From Flavobacteriaceae bacterium (GTDB lineage: Bacteria; Bacteroidota; Bacteroidia; Flavobacteriales; Flavobacteriaceae), in contig JAGYIX010000003.1 of NCBI GenBank assembly GCA_018402205.1, positions 248,001 through 312,000 of the forward strand: DNA of 64,000 bases, read 5' to 3'. The notes under the pieces were generated by a model. It was not told the origin of the DNA and did not search any database. It saw nothing but the letters and a program-made list of their open reading frames with translations. Of the stretch, positions 41,250 to 52,625 are shown in pieces; the first letter of the stretch is position 1; each line of letters starts with the position of its first letter. A program made the position numbers and the translations under genes.

Positions 41250-44012
41250 TTGCAGTTCTGGCGATTCTATTTTGTGCTCTGTATAGGGTGCTTACTTCAT
41301 CCCACCCTTTCTTTCGGTCAGCAAGACAGCACCTACTTGGCTCCTCAATCTAAGGGGCTCTTTATTCAGCTGCCTAGCGGATTCGATCTGCCTAAGGTTA
41401 ATCTTGAAAAAAAACAATTGCTTGACTCCATTGTTACTAGAGAAAGAAAAAATACGAGTATCGCTATCTCCTCTAAACTAGAAAGTCTTATCAAATACAA
41501 TGCGAAAGACTCTGTGACAATACGTCAAGGGGAGAAGAAAATCTATTTAGCTAATGAAGCATCTATTGATTATACCGACACCAAACTCGCGGCAGGTGTT
41601 ATCGCTATTGATTACTTAAAGAATGAAATTTTAGCCGGAAGATTTGTCGATAGCAAGGGCGTTAAATCTCAGACTCCAGAATTTACCCAGGGTGAAAACG
41701 AAGTGATCCCTGATTCTATACGCTACAACATCACCTCTCAAAAGGCACTCATTTTTAATTCTAGAACCGAACAAGGCGCTGGCATTGGCGGAATGGGTGG
41801 AGAAACCATGAAGGTGGTCACCGAAAAGACCAAAAAAGAAAATGACTCTGTATTTTACTTCGCCCAGGGTAAATTAACCACCGCAAGCGACTCTATCGAT
41901 CCAGATTATTACATTAAAGTGCGTAAGGCCAAGTTCATTCCGGGCAAGCGCATCATTGCCGGATTTTCAAACATGTATTTAGTGGATGTGCCTACACCCA
42001 TTGCCCTTCCTTTTGCGATCTTTCCGCTGAGTAGTGGCAGGTCTGGAGGTCTTATATTTCCGACCTTCACTAACGACCCTCAACGCGGGTATTCACTCCA
42101 AAACGGGGGCTACTATTTTCCGATCAATGATTATGTTGATTTAAACCTCACCGGAGACTATTTTACCAATGGAAGTTATGGATTCAGAGCCCAATCGGTA
42201 TACACCAAACGCTACAACTATCGCGGTAATGTTAATCTGCGCTTTGAGAATTTAATCAATTCTCAAAAAGGGTTTGCAGATTACAGCAGAAACAGCATTT
42301 TTAATTTGCAAATCTCTCATACCCAAGATCCTAAGGCTAGCCCCAATTCTAGATTTGCAGCCTCTGTGAATTTAGGAAGCAGTAAATATTTTAAAAATTC
42401 TGCCAATCAGCAGAATTTAGCCCTTTCTCAAAACAACAACCTTTCTTCGTCGGTTACTTACTCAAAGACCTTTCCGGCATACCCTTCGGTGAATCTTAAC
42501 TTAAGCGCCACGCATAACCAAAACACGAATACCGAAGAGATAAATCTTACTTTACCAACGGCTCAGATGAACATGGAACGCATTTTTCCATTTGCCAAGC
42601 GCGAGGGTATTAAAAAAGGCTTAATCGAGAATATTAATTTGCAATACACCAATAGATTCGAAAATCGCATACGCACCACTGACTCGTTGTTTTTAACGGC
42701 ACGAATGTTTGACGATGCCAGAATTGGGGCGCGTCACTCTATACCCCTTAGCACTAACTTTAAAGTGGCTAAATTTTTAAGTGTTTCGGTAGGTGGCGAC
42801 TATGAAGACCTGTGGACCTTTAAAACCTTTACACGAGGTCAAGACCCCAACGCAGATATCAATAGAGAAGTAATACTAGACACTGTGCGAGGATTTGATC
42901 GCTTTAACCGTTACGGACTTTCGAGTTCGGTAGGCACTACTGTTTATGGAACTTATACCTTTAAAGAAGGAAAAAAGCTTCAAGCGATTAGGCATGTCGC
43001 CAGACCCTCTGTTGGCTGGGGCTATGGCCCCTCTTTTGAACGGTATTACGACACCTATACGAATTTAGATGGAGAAGAAGTAAGCTATTCCCGTTTTGAG
43101 GGTACCTTAAACGGCTCACCCAGTTTGGGTCGATCTAACAGTCTTTCTTTTGGATTACAGAATACCCTTGAAGCTAAGATGGCTTCTAAAGATTCGACTA
43201 GAACCGAGCCACGAAAAATACCCCTCTTAAGCAACCTTAACTTCTCGAGTGCTTATAATTTAGAGGCTGACTCTTTGAAACTTAGCCCAATCAGTTTTAA
43301 TGCAGCGACGGCTGTTTTTAATCAAGAAATGCGCATCAACTTGAATGGTACACTAGATCCGTACTTAACTAACGCAGACGGAACCCGAATCAATACCTTT
43401 CATCTGACCCAAAGTGGAAAAATTGCTAAACTCACCCGCGCAAGTCTAAATTTTAGCTATGCTCTATCTAACGACACCTTTAAACCTAAACGCGATGAAG
43501 GGCAGCAAGGTAGCTCACAAAGGGAAAGCCAAAACTACGACGACCAATACCGCACACAATCTGGGGGTGCTGACAACGATCTATTCGGATTTGGACTAAC
43601 CGATGATTTTCCCGGACAAAATAGAGAAAACCAGGAGGAGGAAGAATCAGAGGAAGAATCTGATAAGTTCTACTATAATCGTATTCCGTGGAATCTCAAT
43701 TTACAATTTAACAGTAGCTACTCTAACCTTCAAGACGAACGTGAGATTACAAGTGCTTCACTTATGTTCTCTGGAAATATTGACCTAACTCCGGCCTGGA
43801 AGGTCAGGGTATCTTCTGGCTATGACTTTAAAAACAATGGATTCAACCTTACCCAAATCGGATTTATGCGCGACCTCAAAAGCTTTGATCTAAGGTTTAA
43901 CTGGGTACCTTTTGGCAGAAATGCCCGTTGGGACTTTTTTATAGGAATTAAGAGCAGTATGCTTTCTGACCTTAAATGGGAAAGTCGCAGTCAGAGAAAT
44001 ATTAATCGTTAA
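41250..44012 (+). CDS. lptD: LPS-assembly protein LptD (outer-membrane beta-barrel)
   Basis: 920 residues. The start is a TTG (MQFWRFYFVLCIGCLLHPTLSFGQ) that begins directly at the signal peptide; there is no ATG nearby. After a periplasmic OstA-like beta-jellyroll (about 80-260, with IAGFSNMYLVDVPTPIALPFAIFPLSSG), the rest is a large beta-barrel with alternating strands such as NVNLRFENLINSQKG. The protein inserts lipopolysaccharide into the outer leaflet with LptE. A low-complexity acidic loop (ENQEEEESEEESDKF, about 790-805) lies within the barrel. It is followed 19 nt later by ridA. Confidence 0.9.
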   Translation: MQFWRFYFVLCIGCLLHPTLSFGQQDSTYLAPQSKGLFIQLPSGFDLPKVNLEKKQLLDSIVTRERKNTSIAISSKLESLIKYNAKDSVTIRQGEKKIYLANEASIDYTDTKLAAGVIAIDYLKNEILAGRFVDSKGVKSQTPEFTQGENEVIPDSIRYNITSQKALIFNSRTEQGAGIGGMGGETMKVVTEKTKKENDSVFYFAQGKLTTASDSIDPDYYIKVRKAKFIPGKRIIAGFSNMYLVDVPTPIALPFAIFPLSSGRSGGLIFPTFTNDPQRGYSLQNGGYYFPINDYVDLNLTGDYFTNGSYGFRAQSVYTKRYNYRGNVNLRFENLINSQKGFADYSRNSIFNLQISHTQDPKASPNSRFAASVNLGSSKYFKNSANQQNLALSQNNNLSSSVTYSKTFPAYPSVNLNLSATHNQNTNTEEINLTLPTAQMNMERIFPFAKREGIKKGLIENINLQYTNRFENRIRTTDSLFLTARMFDDARIGARHSIPLSTNFKVAKFLSVSVGGDYEDLWTFKTFTRGQDPNADINREVILDTVRGFDRFNRYGLSSSVGTTVYGTYTFKEGKKLQAIRHVARPSVGWGYGPSFERYYDTYTNLDGEEVSYSRFEGTLNGSPSLGRSNSLSFGLQNTLEAKMASKDSTRTEPRKIPLLSNLNFSSAYNLEADSLKLSPISFNAATAVFNQEMRINLNGTLDPYLTNADGTRINTFHLTQSGKIAKLTRASLNFSYALSNDTFKPKRDEGQQGSSQRESQNYDDQYRTQSGGADNDLFGFGLTDDFPGQNRENQEEEESEEESDKFYYNRIPWNLNLQFNSSYSNLQDEREITSASLMFSGNIDLTPAWKVRVSSGYDFKNNGFNLTQIGFMRDLKSFDLRFNWVPFGRNARWDFFIGIKSSMLSDLKWESRSQRNINR

Positions 44013-44031
44013 CCACTTTACATCTAATACT

Positions 44032-44424
44032 ATGTCAAAAAAAGCCATATACACAGAACATGCACCTGCAGCTATCGGGCCCTACAATCAAGCTATTCTA
44101 TTTAATAACACCTTATTTGTTTCGGGTCAAATTCCAATAGACCCTAAGTCTGGAGTACTGCTTACTGCTGGTAGAAAAGAGGAGACCCTACGATGCTTAG
44201 AAAACATTGAACAGATACTTAAGGCCGCTGAATTTGGTTTGAATGATGTAGTGAAATCTACTATCTACTTAACCGACATGAATGATTTTGGATTAGTAAA
44301 CCAAGTATACAAAGACTTCTTTGCGGAGGTTATTGCCCCCGCTAGAGAAACTGTTGCCGTAACGGCTCTTCCAGCAGGGGCTCACATTGAAATATCGGTA
44401 ATAGCTATGCGCACGGTTTCCTAG
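44032..44424 (+). CDS. ridA: RidA-family imine/enamine deaminase
   Basis: 130 residues, a small trimeric cytoplasmic protein that hydrolyses reactive 2-aminoacrylate and related enamines made by PLP enzymes. The sequence is a textbook member: APAAIGPYNQAILFNNTLFVSGQIPIDP (here APAAIGPYNQAI and FVSGQIPIDP), with the substrate Arg in PARETVAVTALPAGAHIEIS. Length matches the family exactly. It follows lptD by 19 nt and is convergent with the sugar-kinase-like gene. Confidence 0.95.
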   Translation: MSKKAIYTEHAPAAIGPYNQAILFNNTLFVSGQIPIDPKSGVLLTAGRKEETLRCLENIEQILKAAEFGLNDVVKSTIYLTDMNDFGLVNQVYKDFFAEVIAPARETVAVTALPAGAHIEISVIAMRTVS

Positions 44425-44433
44425 GGGAACCGC

Positions 44434-45285
44434 TTAAAGCGTGTTCTTGTGATACTGCACTAGCCCTTCTATTGGTCGGCGCAGCACGTTACCCATAACC
44501 AAATCGTTGTTGTGCAATACTTGCTCTAATTCATCTTTCAAGAAATAAGCAATGCTGCCCACGAAATGACATGGTACTTTGGTGGCCAATTCAAATTGCA
44601 TGATGTAATTATTTACAAACTGTTGCAGCCCCTTCATAATAACCCCCTTACAGTAACTGTGCTCTTTATTCTCAATGATAAAGCGCGCAAAGGTTGCCAA
44701 ATAGGTGTTAGGGTTGGGCTGCTTGTACAAGTGCTCTTTGATCGTGTCTGCCTCAAGATCGTATTCCTTAGCAAATCGAATGGCTAAATCTTGGGGTATT
44801 TTATGAAAATAGAGGTCGCGCAACAGCTTTCTGCCAAAATAGTTTCCGCTGGCATCATCCATTAAAATATAGCCCAACGAGGTGACCTTTTGAAAAGGTT
44901 GATGTCCGTCGTAATAAGAACAGTTAGAGCCCGTTCCTAAAATACACACTATACCTTGCTTTCCTATTTCAGTGGTGGCATAAATGGCCGCATAAGTGTC
45001 TTCTCTAACATCCACTTTAGCTTTTGGGAAAAAGTTTTTAAAGATCTTGCTTAGAAAACGCTTCATTCGATCAGTGCCGCATCCGGCCCCATAGAAATGA
45101 AGTTCAGTAACCTTTTGTCGGTGTTTAGAAATTTCAAAGTTATTTGCCAAACGATCTTCAATGACCTCCTGGGTAAGTACCTCTGGAGAAAGACCTAGAG
45201 TCTGGGTGGCAAAAAATTCTGAACCGTCAGGGTTCAGGGCTATCCAATCAGATTTAGTTGCCCCACTGTCAACGATAAGGATCAT
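44434..45285 (-). CDS. BadF/BadG-type ATPase, N-acetylglucosamine kinase-like
   Basis: 283 residues of the ASKHA actin-like ATPase fold. The phosphate-1 motif is VDSGATKSDWIAL and the phosphate-2/adenosine region is GIVCILGTGSNCSYYDG. The BadF/BadG/BcrA/BcrD family includes GlcNAc kinases as well as activators of dehydratases; the absence of the Fe-S Cys pairs of the activators and the context favour a sugar kinase (inference). It is the last gene of the leftward series tamB-pfkA-gap-kinase, 12 nt after gap. Confidence 0.85.
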   Translation of the reverse strand: MILIVDSGATKSDWIALNPDGSEFFATQTLGLSPEVLTQEVIEDRLANNFEISKHRQKVTELHFYGAGCGTDRMKRFLSKIFKNFFPKAKVDVREDTYAAIYATTEIGKQGIVCILGTGSNCSYYDGHQPFQKVTSLGYILMDDASGNYFGRKLLRDLYFHKIPQDLAIRFAKEYDLEADTIKEHLYKQPNPNTYLATFARFIIENKEHSYCKGVIMKGLQQFVNNYIMQFELATKVPCHFVGSIAYFLKDELEQVLHNNDLVMGNVLRRPIEGLVQYHKNTL

Positions 45286-45297
45286 GTGCAGATAGAA

Positions 45298-46320
<1,023 letters not shown>

Positions 46321-47307
46321 TTAAATACTCATGATATCTGAAACCCGAATCAATTCTTCATCGATTTCGGTCAGCCCACTAATGGCTTTCTCAATAGGGG
46401 TTAAAATCATTTTATTGGATTCTATTCCCACCATGTAATTCGAATGACCTTCGATAAGTGACTCAATGGCCTTTACACCCATTCTACTGGCAAGTACGCG
46501 ATCAAAACAGCTAGGGCTTCCCCCACGTTGCATGTGACCCAATACAGATACGCGAACATCATAGATAGGCAAGTGTTTCTCTACGTATTCCTTTAGCTCA
46601 AATACATTTTTTCCTGTTTTATCTCCTTCTGCGACTACTACTATGCTTGAAGATTTGCCTGAGGCCTTACTTCGCTTTAGGGAATCTAATAAGCGGTCTA
46701 GACCAAGGTTTTGCTCAGGAATCAAGATCTCTTCGGCTCCGGCACCCACTCCGCTATTTAGAGCAATTAAACCGACGTTTCTTCCCATAACCTCGACAAA
46801 AAACAGCCGGTTATGAGAACTTGCCGTATCTCTTATCTTATCAATGACATCTACTACCGTATTAATCGCTGTGTCAAAGCCTATAGTATAATCGGTTCCT
46901 AAAATGTCGTTATCTATGGTTCCAGGTATACCCATAATTGGTATACCAAATTCCTGGTTTAATTTTAAAGCTCCGGTAAGTGATCCATCGCCACCGATAA
47001 CCACTAGGGCATCAATAGAAGCTTTTTTGATCTGCTCATAAGCGGTCGCCCTTCCTTCAGGAGTGCGAAAAGTTTCACACCGGGCAGATTTTAAGATAGT
47101 TCCTCCTTTGTTGATGATATTGTTTACGCTTCTAGCGGTAAAATCTTCAAAATCACCCTCAATTAACCCCTGATAGCCTCGGTATATAGCCGTACACTCC
47201 AAACCGTGATACATACTAGTACGCACTACAGAGCGAAGGGCTGCATTCATTCCAGGAGAGTCACCTCCTGAGGTGAGAACTCCTATTCGTTTGATTGATT
47301 GATTCAT
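46321..47307 (-). CDS. pfkA: ATP-dependent 6-phosphofructokinase
   Basis: 328 residues of the bacterial tetrameric PfkA class. Motifs: GVLTSGGDSPGMNAALR (ATP site), VVIGGDGSLTGA, and the catalytic IPGTIDNDILGTD with the proton-abstracting Asp. GGDGS rather than GGDDT marks ATP as the donor instead of pyrophosphate. It catalyses the committed step of glycolysis. Starts 32 nt after tamB, in the same direction as gap. Confidence 0.95.
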   Translation of the reverse strand: MNQSIKRIGVLTSGGDSPGMNAALRSVVRTSMYHGLECTAIYRGYQGLIEGDFEDFTARSVNNIINKGGTILKSARCETFRTPEGRATAYEQIKKASIDALVVIGGDGSLTGALKLNQEFGIPIMGIPGTIDNDILGTDYTIGFDTAINTVVDVIDKIRDTASSHNRLFFVEVMGRNVGLIALNSGVGAGAEEILIPEQNLGLDRLLDSLKRSKASGKSSSIVVVAEGDKTGKNVFELKEYVEKHLPIYDVRVSVLGHMQRGGSPSCFDRVLASRMGVKAIESLIEGHSNYMVGIESNKMILTPIEKAISGLTEIDEELIRVSDIMSI

Positions 47308-47339
47308 AATCTTGTTGAGCCAAATCTAATAAATACTGT

Positions 47340-50300
47340 TTATTCTTCGGCAGTGTTTGATGATTTTAATACCCTTCTTACTAATTCTCTGAAATTATCA
47401 AAGTCTACCTGATAACTCAACCCTATACCTTGAGTATATCCAGGAATACTTGCTAAGAATTGGCTTAAGGTGTTCTCTCTGTTGAATATTTTGGCACTTA
47501 AGGTGCCCTCTTCATTGAGTATGAGCTGTAATTCTACATCCCCAGCAACCACGGTTTCGGTCACTCTACCCACAGGAACCCCAAGTTTTCCATTAAATAG
47601 TAATCGGTTACTTAGTTGAGTACTCACAGTAACGCCTATGCGATCTTCAATGGCAACGTTTGCATTGGGATTGCGATAGCCCTGTTCGTAAGACAGGCCA
47701 AGGTCTAGCACTTCAGAAGCCCCTAGAACTTCTTCAAGCAAACCTGAGGCAGACTGCAATAAATTACCGGTAAGCGCTTGCTGAGATAGTCCCATTTGTT
47801 CATTGACAAAATTACCTTGGGCCAGAAGAAAAAATACATTGCGCTCTAGAGTGGAACGATCTTGAAGTCTATATTCTATTTCACTGCGAACCACCGAATT
47901 TAATGTGGGGAATCGCAGCGAAAAATCAATGACCGGATTGAGTAGTTTTCCGCCAAGCTGAATAAGTACGTCGGTTTGAACAGGCCTTGGAAAAGAGCTT
48001 GAATCTAACAGGGGTGCCGGATTGGCGCTCAGCGTATAAACAGCCTCTAAATTAATATCGGCATCATAAGGGTCGCCATTCCACGTGAGTATACCTCCTG
48101 GAGCTAGCTCGAAATCTTTATCGATGATTCCACCGAATCGATAGTCATAAGAACCAGATGCCACGGTATATTCGCCATAAATAGAAAACTCTTCTGCCGG
48201 TGCTATTTGAAAACGAAAAAGTCCGGTTCCACGGCCCTTCAAACGTGAGCCCGAAATAGGATCAACAATAACCTCTACCGAAGCCTCAGGAGTTACCCTT
48301 AAATTAAAGTCTAAACTCACTCCTTTTTGTGCCTCCAATGGATTAAAAACCCTCTCCAAAGACTCTGGGCTACTATTGGTGAACCGAACAAGGTCGTCAC
48401 TAAAATCAACAGTTTCGGAATTCAACGGAATAAATAGATTACTGCCTTGCTTGGTTTCCGCACTTACGCTGATCAGCGTATTTTGAGGGATGCCTTTTAC
48501 TGTACCAGATCCAGATACAAAACCAGTACCATAGTATAAAGCATCTTCTCGCTGCCCTGTTTTTAAAACCAGAGCTGCTTCACTCAGGGTTTTTATTCCT
48601 AGATCAAACTGAAAATTAGTAAGGCCTTGATGATAGATGAATCCGTCTACCTCAGTGGCGGTATTAAATTCGGTATCTACTAATTTAATATGGTCAAAGT
48701 AGAAATCGGATGGATTTAATTCTATACGTGGATTATTTTCAAGGCGAAAGTCAACCCCCAAATAAGGAAAACTTAAACCCGCGTCTTCTAAAGAGATAGA
48801 TCCTATGAGTTCTGGTTGCTCTAGGGTATTCAATAAGCTCACCGATCCGCTTGCGTAACCCCTTAAATTGGAGAAAGTGGTTCTTCCTAATGCAGAAAAA
48901 GGGGCGATATCAAATTGCGCCAACCGGGCATCTACATCAAGATCAAATGAGCCATTTTCGGTTTGATTTAAAAGTCCCGAAAGCTCTAATGTTGCACGAC
49001 CAGAATTAAGCACATCAGCCTGAATAGTATAAATGTCGGCATTACCGCCACCTGCAACTACCCCATTAAAAAATCCTAAAAACTTATTGTTTACCAATAA
49101 ATCATTAACACTCAAGTTAAATTTGGGTTCATATCGTCCGTCCTCTTTTTTAAATTGCAGTAGCCCAGTAGCATTCCCTTTTAAGGACAGATTTTTTATC
49201 CTCGGAGTAATCGTCTCAAGTGGAGCATTTTCAAGTTCTAAACTAATGGCGTAATTAGAATTATCGCTGAAACCCCCGTAAACAGAAAGATAACCGTTGT
49301 CGACTGTTTTTAGGTCTAAGCGATCAAGGGCCAAACTACGACGGCTTATATCAATGCTAATCTCCGCTCTTTTTTCAATCGTCCACTCATACTGCTTCAG
49401 CGTAAAGCGCGACGGATCAATGGCAATAAGCAGCTCTTCGTCTGATACTCGATTCCAGCTAGAGTTGAATAAAAAGCGATCTGCCTCGTCTCCAGTGGTA
49501 GAGGCTTTTAGTTCTAAGCGATTTCCCATTATATTGGCGTAGACCGAGGCTAATGAAAAATAAGGACTATTGAGCGATTCCGCTTCTAGCACAAAGCTGC
49601 CTGAAGCATTTGAATATCCGTGCAGCTGCTTCATATCAAAGACGTCATACCTAAATCGAGAAAGGCGTATATCCGATTTTAAAACCCCATCAGAAAAACG
49701 AATAAACCCACTAAGTTCGGGTAAAACCGTTGACCCTTTAATCAATTCAACCCATCTGTTGCCGGTTTGAATATCTGCGTCCAATTGGAGGGTTTTAGGA
49801 AATTTAAATTGAGTAAAGGCCTTTTGCCAATCAAAGAGGTGGTAGTTTCCTGAAAGCTCAAGGTTTACAAAATCATCAGAGACCACTTTAAACAGTCTTT
49901 CGTAACGATTCTCTGCCGTATGACTCATGCGCACTGAACCAATTTGAATAACGGGTCGATCATTAGGATAGAATCTTAAGGCATCTAAAGTTAACTGACC
50001 TTGAATATCGCTTAAAGAAGTTCCCCAAATAGAGAAGGAAGCTTCTGTACTAACGGGTAAATTATCGCGATCACGCAGAGCAAATAATGCATTCACTCTT
50101 TTAATAGTAGCTTCTCCTTCAATAGAATAGCTGTCGTTTGTTTTTTCTAGACTAAACTGCGTTTCAAAAGTTTGCCCTACAAAATCACTAGAAATAGCCA
50201 CCTCATACTGTGCGCCACTAGGTGTACCTCGCAACTGTATTTGCTGTAGGCTAAACCCTTTTTCAAAATCTATATGGTCAATAGCAGCGTGCACACTAAA

Positions 50301-51566
50301 AGGTTGGTCTACATTGCGCTCTGCATTTAAAGTAGCCGTGAGTTTTTGAGTAGCACCTGGATACACCCATCCTAAATTGAAGGACTGAAATTGGGCACTC
50401 ATCGATTCCCGATTCGCCCAGCGGTTATACAACCCCTTAATATGCGCACCGTCTATAGTTAAATCGGCAGAGGATGTGATTGTATTAGCTTCGCTAGCCA
50501 GACTCCATGACCCTTGAATACTGGTTTGTTCTTTAAAAAAAGAAGTGAACCCCAGCTTTTGCCGAAGTGGCTTTGAGAGCCATTTAAAATCAATCCACTT
50601 TATCTGAATATCTTTAGCGGCTATCTCATAATTTACTCTAGGTTCATGGAGATCTGCAAAACCCTTCACTATAGCCGAACTGCTTCCCCATTGCAGTATT
50701 AATTGGTCAGAGATCCACTTTTTATTATCGGCGGATAGCGTGCCTTGAAAATAAATTGCCCTATTCTCAGGGGCACCTAGCCCGAACATATTCAAACGTT
50801 TACTGCTCAAGAATGATGGTTCTATAATCGCATCTATACGCTTTGAATCTTTAAAATAACTCAACGATGAAATCTCTAGAGCGTCACTGTCGGTGCGAAC
50901 ATTTATAGCATTTATAAGTAGTGCGTTATCTACCGTTTTTAGCGTAGCAGAAGCACTCCAATCACGCTCAACAATACGCTCATTTTTTAGGTATGTACCC
51001 TCTAATTGCACCGATCCAGCAAGCGAGCGACCCGATGCGCTAAAGTTAGTAAGCTCCATACGGTTTAATTGCAACTGATGCACCTCTTCGGATGAGCTAG
51101 CACTAAAGTCAATCTGCACCGAACCCCCACGAATACGCTTGGCCTCAAATTGGCCTCTGCGAACTGTCGGTAACTGCTTTAAATAGTACTGTAAATTTGA
51201 AAGGGTATCTCCCTCATAGGTTTTCACCTTTAGATAAGTTTCTCCCAGGTCGTATTGTGCGGTAGATGATGCGCCCAACAACGCGCTCAAAGAACCTAAT
51301 CGACCGCTTAACGAGCGTATATACAACAATGTATCCCCTTTGTGGTCTGGAATAAGCACATGCTGCACGGTGGCATTTAGGCTTAAAGGGTTAACCCGAA
51401 CTGCATCTATAGAAAGGGTGAAACCGTAGCGACTACTGAGATCCGTAATTAATCGCTGGGCAATCATGTTTTGAAACCGAGGGGTAGAAGCTAAAAGAGT
51501 GAGCAAAAACAGCGCAATGAGTAGGCCGAAGAGAATGCGTAACCATAAAAAGAGTCGTTTTCTCAT
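47340..51566 (-). CDS. tamB: TamB/AsmA-like translocation and assembly module protein
   Basis: 1408 residues, with one N-terminal membrane anchor (LWLRILFGLLIALFLLTLLA, about 6-25) and then a very long periplasmic beta-rich repeat region. The C-terminal part, from about 1050, is the DUF490/TamB domain ending in LGLSYEQGYRNPNANVAIEDRIGV and TQGIGLSYQVDF. TamB-like proteins span the periplasm as a groove and help move phospholipids or barrel proteins to the outer membrane. It is divergent from tsaD with 27 bp between the starts, an arrangement common in this phylum. Confidence 0.93.
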   Translation of the reverse strand: MRKRLFLWLRILFGLLIALFLLTLLASTPRFQNMIAQRLITDLSSRYGFTLSIDAVRVNPLSLNATVQHVLIPDHKGDTLLYIRSLSGRLGSLSALLGASSTAQYDLGETYLKVKTYEGDTLSNLQYYLKQLPTVRRGQFEAKRIRGGSVQIDFSASSSEEVHQLQLNRMELTNFSASGRSLAGSVQLEGTYLKNERIVERDWSASATLKTVDNALLINAINVRTDSDALEISSLSYFKDSKRIDAIIEPSFLSSKRLNMFGLGAPENRAIYFQGTLSADNKKWISDQLILQWGSSSAIVKGFADLHEPRVNYEIAAKDIQIKWIDFKWLSKPLRQKLGFTSFFKEQTSIQGSWSLASEANTITSSADLTIDGAHIKGLYNRWANRESMSAQFQSFNLGWVYPGATQKLTATLNAERNVDQPFSVHAAIDHIDFEKGFSLQQIQLRGTPSGAQYEVAISSDFVGQTFETQFSLEKTNDSYSIEGEATIKRVNALFALRDRDNLPVSTEASFSIWGTSLSDIQGQLTLDALRFYPNDRPVIQIGSVRMSHTAENRYERLFKVVSDDFVNLELSGNYHLFDWQKAFTQFKFPKTLQLDADIQTGNRWVELIKGSTVLPELSGFIRFSDGVLKSDIRLSRFRYDVFDMKQLHGYSNASGSFVLEAESLNSPYFSLASVYANIMGNRLELKASTTGDEADRFLFNSSWNRVSDEELLIAIDPSRFTLKQYEWTIEKRAEISIDISRRSLALDRLDLKTVDNGYLSVYGGFSDNSNYAISLELENAPLETITPRIKNLSLKGNATGLLQFKKEDGRYEPKFNLSVNDLLVNNKFLGFFNGVVAGGGNADIYTIQADVLNSGRATLELSGLLNQTENGSFDLDVDARLAQFDIAPFSALGRTTFSNLRGYASGSVSLLNTLEQPELIGSISLEDAGLSFPYLGVDFRLENNPRIELNPSDFYFDHIKLVDTEFNTATEVDGFIYHQGLTNFQFDLGIKTLSEAALVLKTGQREDALYYGTGFVSGSGTVKGIPQNTLISVSAETKQGSNLFIPLNSETVDFSDDLVRFTNSSPESLERVFNPLEAQKGVSLDFNLRVTPEASVEVIVDPISGSRLKGRGTGLFRFQIAPAEEFSIYGEYTVASGSYDYRFGGIIDKDFELAPGGILTWNGDPYDADINLEAVYTLSANPAPLLDSSSFPRPVQTDVLIQLGGKLLNPVIDFSLRFPTLNSVVRSEIEYRLQDRSTLERNVFFLLAQGNFVNEQMGLSQQALTGNLLQSASGLLEEVLGASEVLDLGLSYEQGYRNPNANVAIEDRIGVTVSTQLSNRLLFNGKLGVPVGRVTETVVAGDVELQLILNEEGTLSAKIFNRENTLSQFLASIPGYTQGIGLSYQVDFDNFRELVRRVLKSSNTAEE

Positions 51567-51580
51567 TGATTATTTGCGGT

Positions 51581-51588
51581 TATCTTTG
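51581..51588 (+). promoter_or_regulatory. Bacteroidota -7 promoter element (TATCTTTG) for tsaD
   Basis: An exact TAnnTTTG match 5 nt before the tsaD ATG, in the 27-bp gap to the divergent tamB start. The tsaD message would be almost leaderless. Confidence 0.55.
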
Positions 51589-51593
51589 CGCCT

Positions 51594-52625
51594 ATGAGTC
51601 AGCTTAAGCGCCCTTATATTCTTGCTATTGAATCCTCTTGCGATGATACTTCTGCGGCGGTATTAAAAGGCACCGAAGTGTACTCAAACTGTATTGCCAA
51701 TCAAGAAATGCACGCCCTTTACGGCGGAGTAGTTCCTGAACTAGCCTCTCGAGCTCATCAACAACACATTGTTACCGTGGTCAAGCAAGCTCTAGATAAG
51801 GCAAATATCGCTAAAAAAGACCTCTCGGCAATTGCTTTCACTAAAGGCCCAGGGCTGTTAGGTTCATTATTAGTTGGCATTTCATTTGCCAAATCTTTAG
51901 CACAAGCCCTAGGCATTCCGTTGATTGAAGTCAATCATATGCAAGCACACATTTTAGCTCACTTTATTAAAGACGTGCACCCTAAGCCACCACGTTTTCC
52001 TTTTTTAGCTTTAACTGTAAGCGGCGGACACACCCAAATTGTTCAGGTAAACGCAACGGACTCTTTCTCTCTTTTAGGACAAACGCTCGATGATGCAGTA
52101 GGAGAATGTTTTGATAAATCTGCAAAAGTTCTAGGATTTACTTACCCTGGAGGGCCACACATTGACCGTTTGGCTGCCTCAGGTAATCCTGAAGCTTTTG
52201 AGTTTAGTATTCCATCTGTGGCTGATTTGAATTTTAGCTATAGTGGACTCAAAACACAGTTTTCAAGGTTAGTTCAAACTTCAAAATTGCACAATGCTCA
52301 ATTCATAGAAGAGCAAAAGCACCACCTAGCAGCATCGTTACAAAAAACCATAGTCTCGTCTTTGATACTTAAAGTGCTCAAAGCTATAGAGCAAACAGGC
52401 ATAGAACAACTAACTCTTGGAGGAGGCGTAGCTGCAAATTCTGGGCTAAGGGCGGCACTTAAACTAGTAGCAAAAGAAAAGGGCTTTGAAGTATTTATCC
52501 CTGAATTACACTATTGCACCGACAATGCTGCTATGATCGGCATCTCTGCTTATTACAAATACCTTAAAGCTGACTTTACCGATCTTTCGGTAAAAGCCCA
52601 GGCAAGATTTTCTGTCCACTCATGA
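51594..52625 (+). CDS. tsaD: tRNA N6-threonylcarbamoyladenosine transferase subunit TsaD
   Basis: 343 residues of the ASKHA fold. It transfers the threonylcarbamoyl group to A37 of ANN-decoding tRNAs together with TsaB, TsaE and TsaC. The N-terminus ILAIESSCDDTSAAVL, the metal-binding H115 and H119 in NHMQAHILAHF, TVSGGHTQIV and TLGGGVAANSGLR are all diagnostic. The stop overlaps the rsmE start (ATGA), so the two RNA-modification genes are coupled. Confidence 0.97.
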   Translation: MSQLKRPYILAIESSCDDTSAAVLKGTEVYSNCIANQEMHALYGGVVPELASRAHQQHIVTVVKQALDKANIAKKDLSAIAFTKGPGLLGSLLVGISFAKSLAQALGIPLIEVNHMQAHILAHFIKDVHPKPPRFPFLALTVSGGHTQIVQVNATDSFSLLGQTLDDAVGECFDKSAKVLGFTYPGGPHIDRLAASGNPEAFEFSIPSVADLNFSYSGLKTQFSRLVQTSKLHNAQFIEEQKHHLAASLQKTIVSSLILKVLKAIEQTGIEQLTLGGGVAANSGLRAALKLVAKEKGFEVFIPELHYCTDNAAMIGISAYYKYLKADFTDLSVKAQARFSVHS

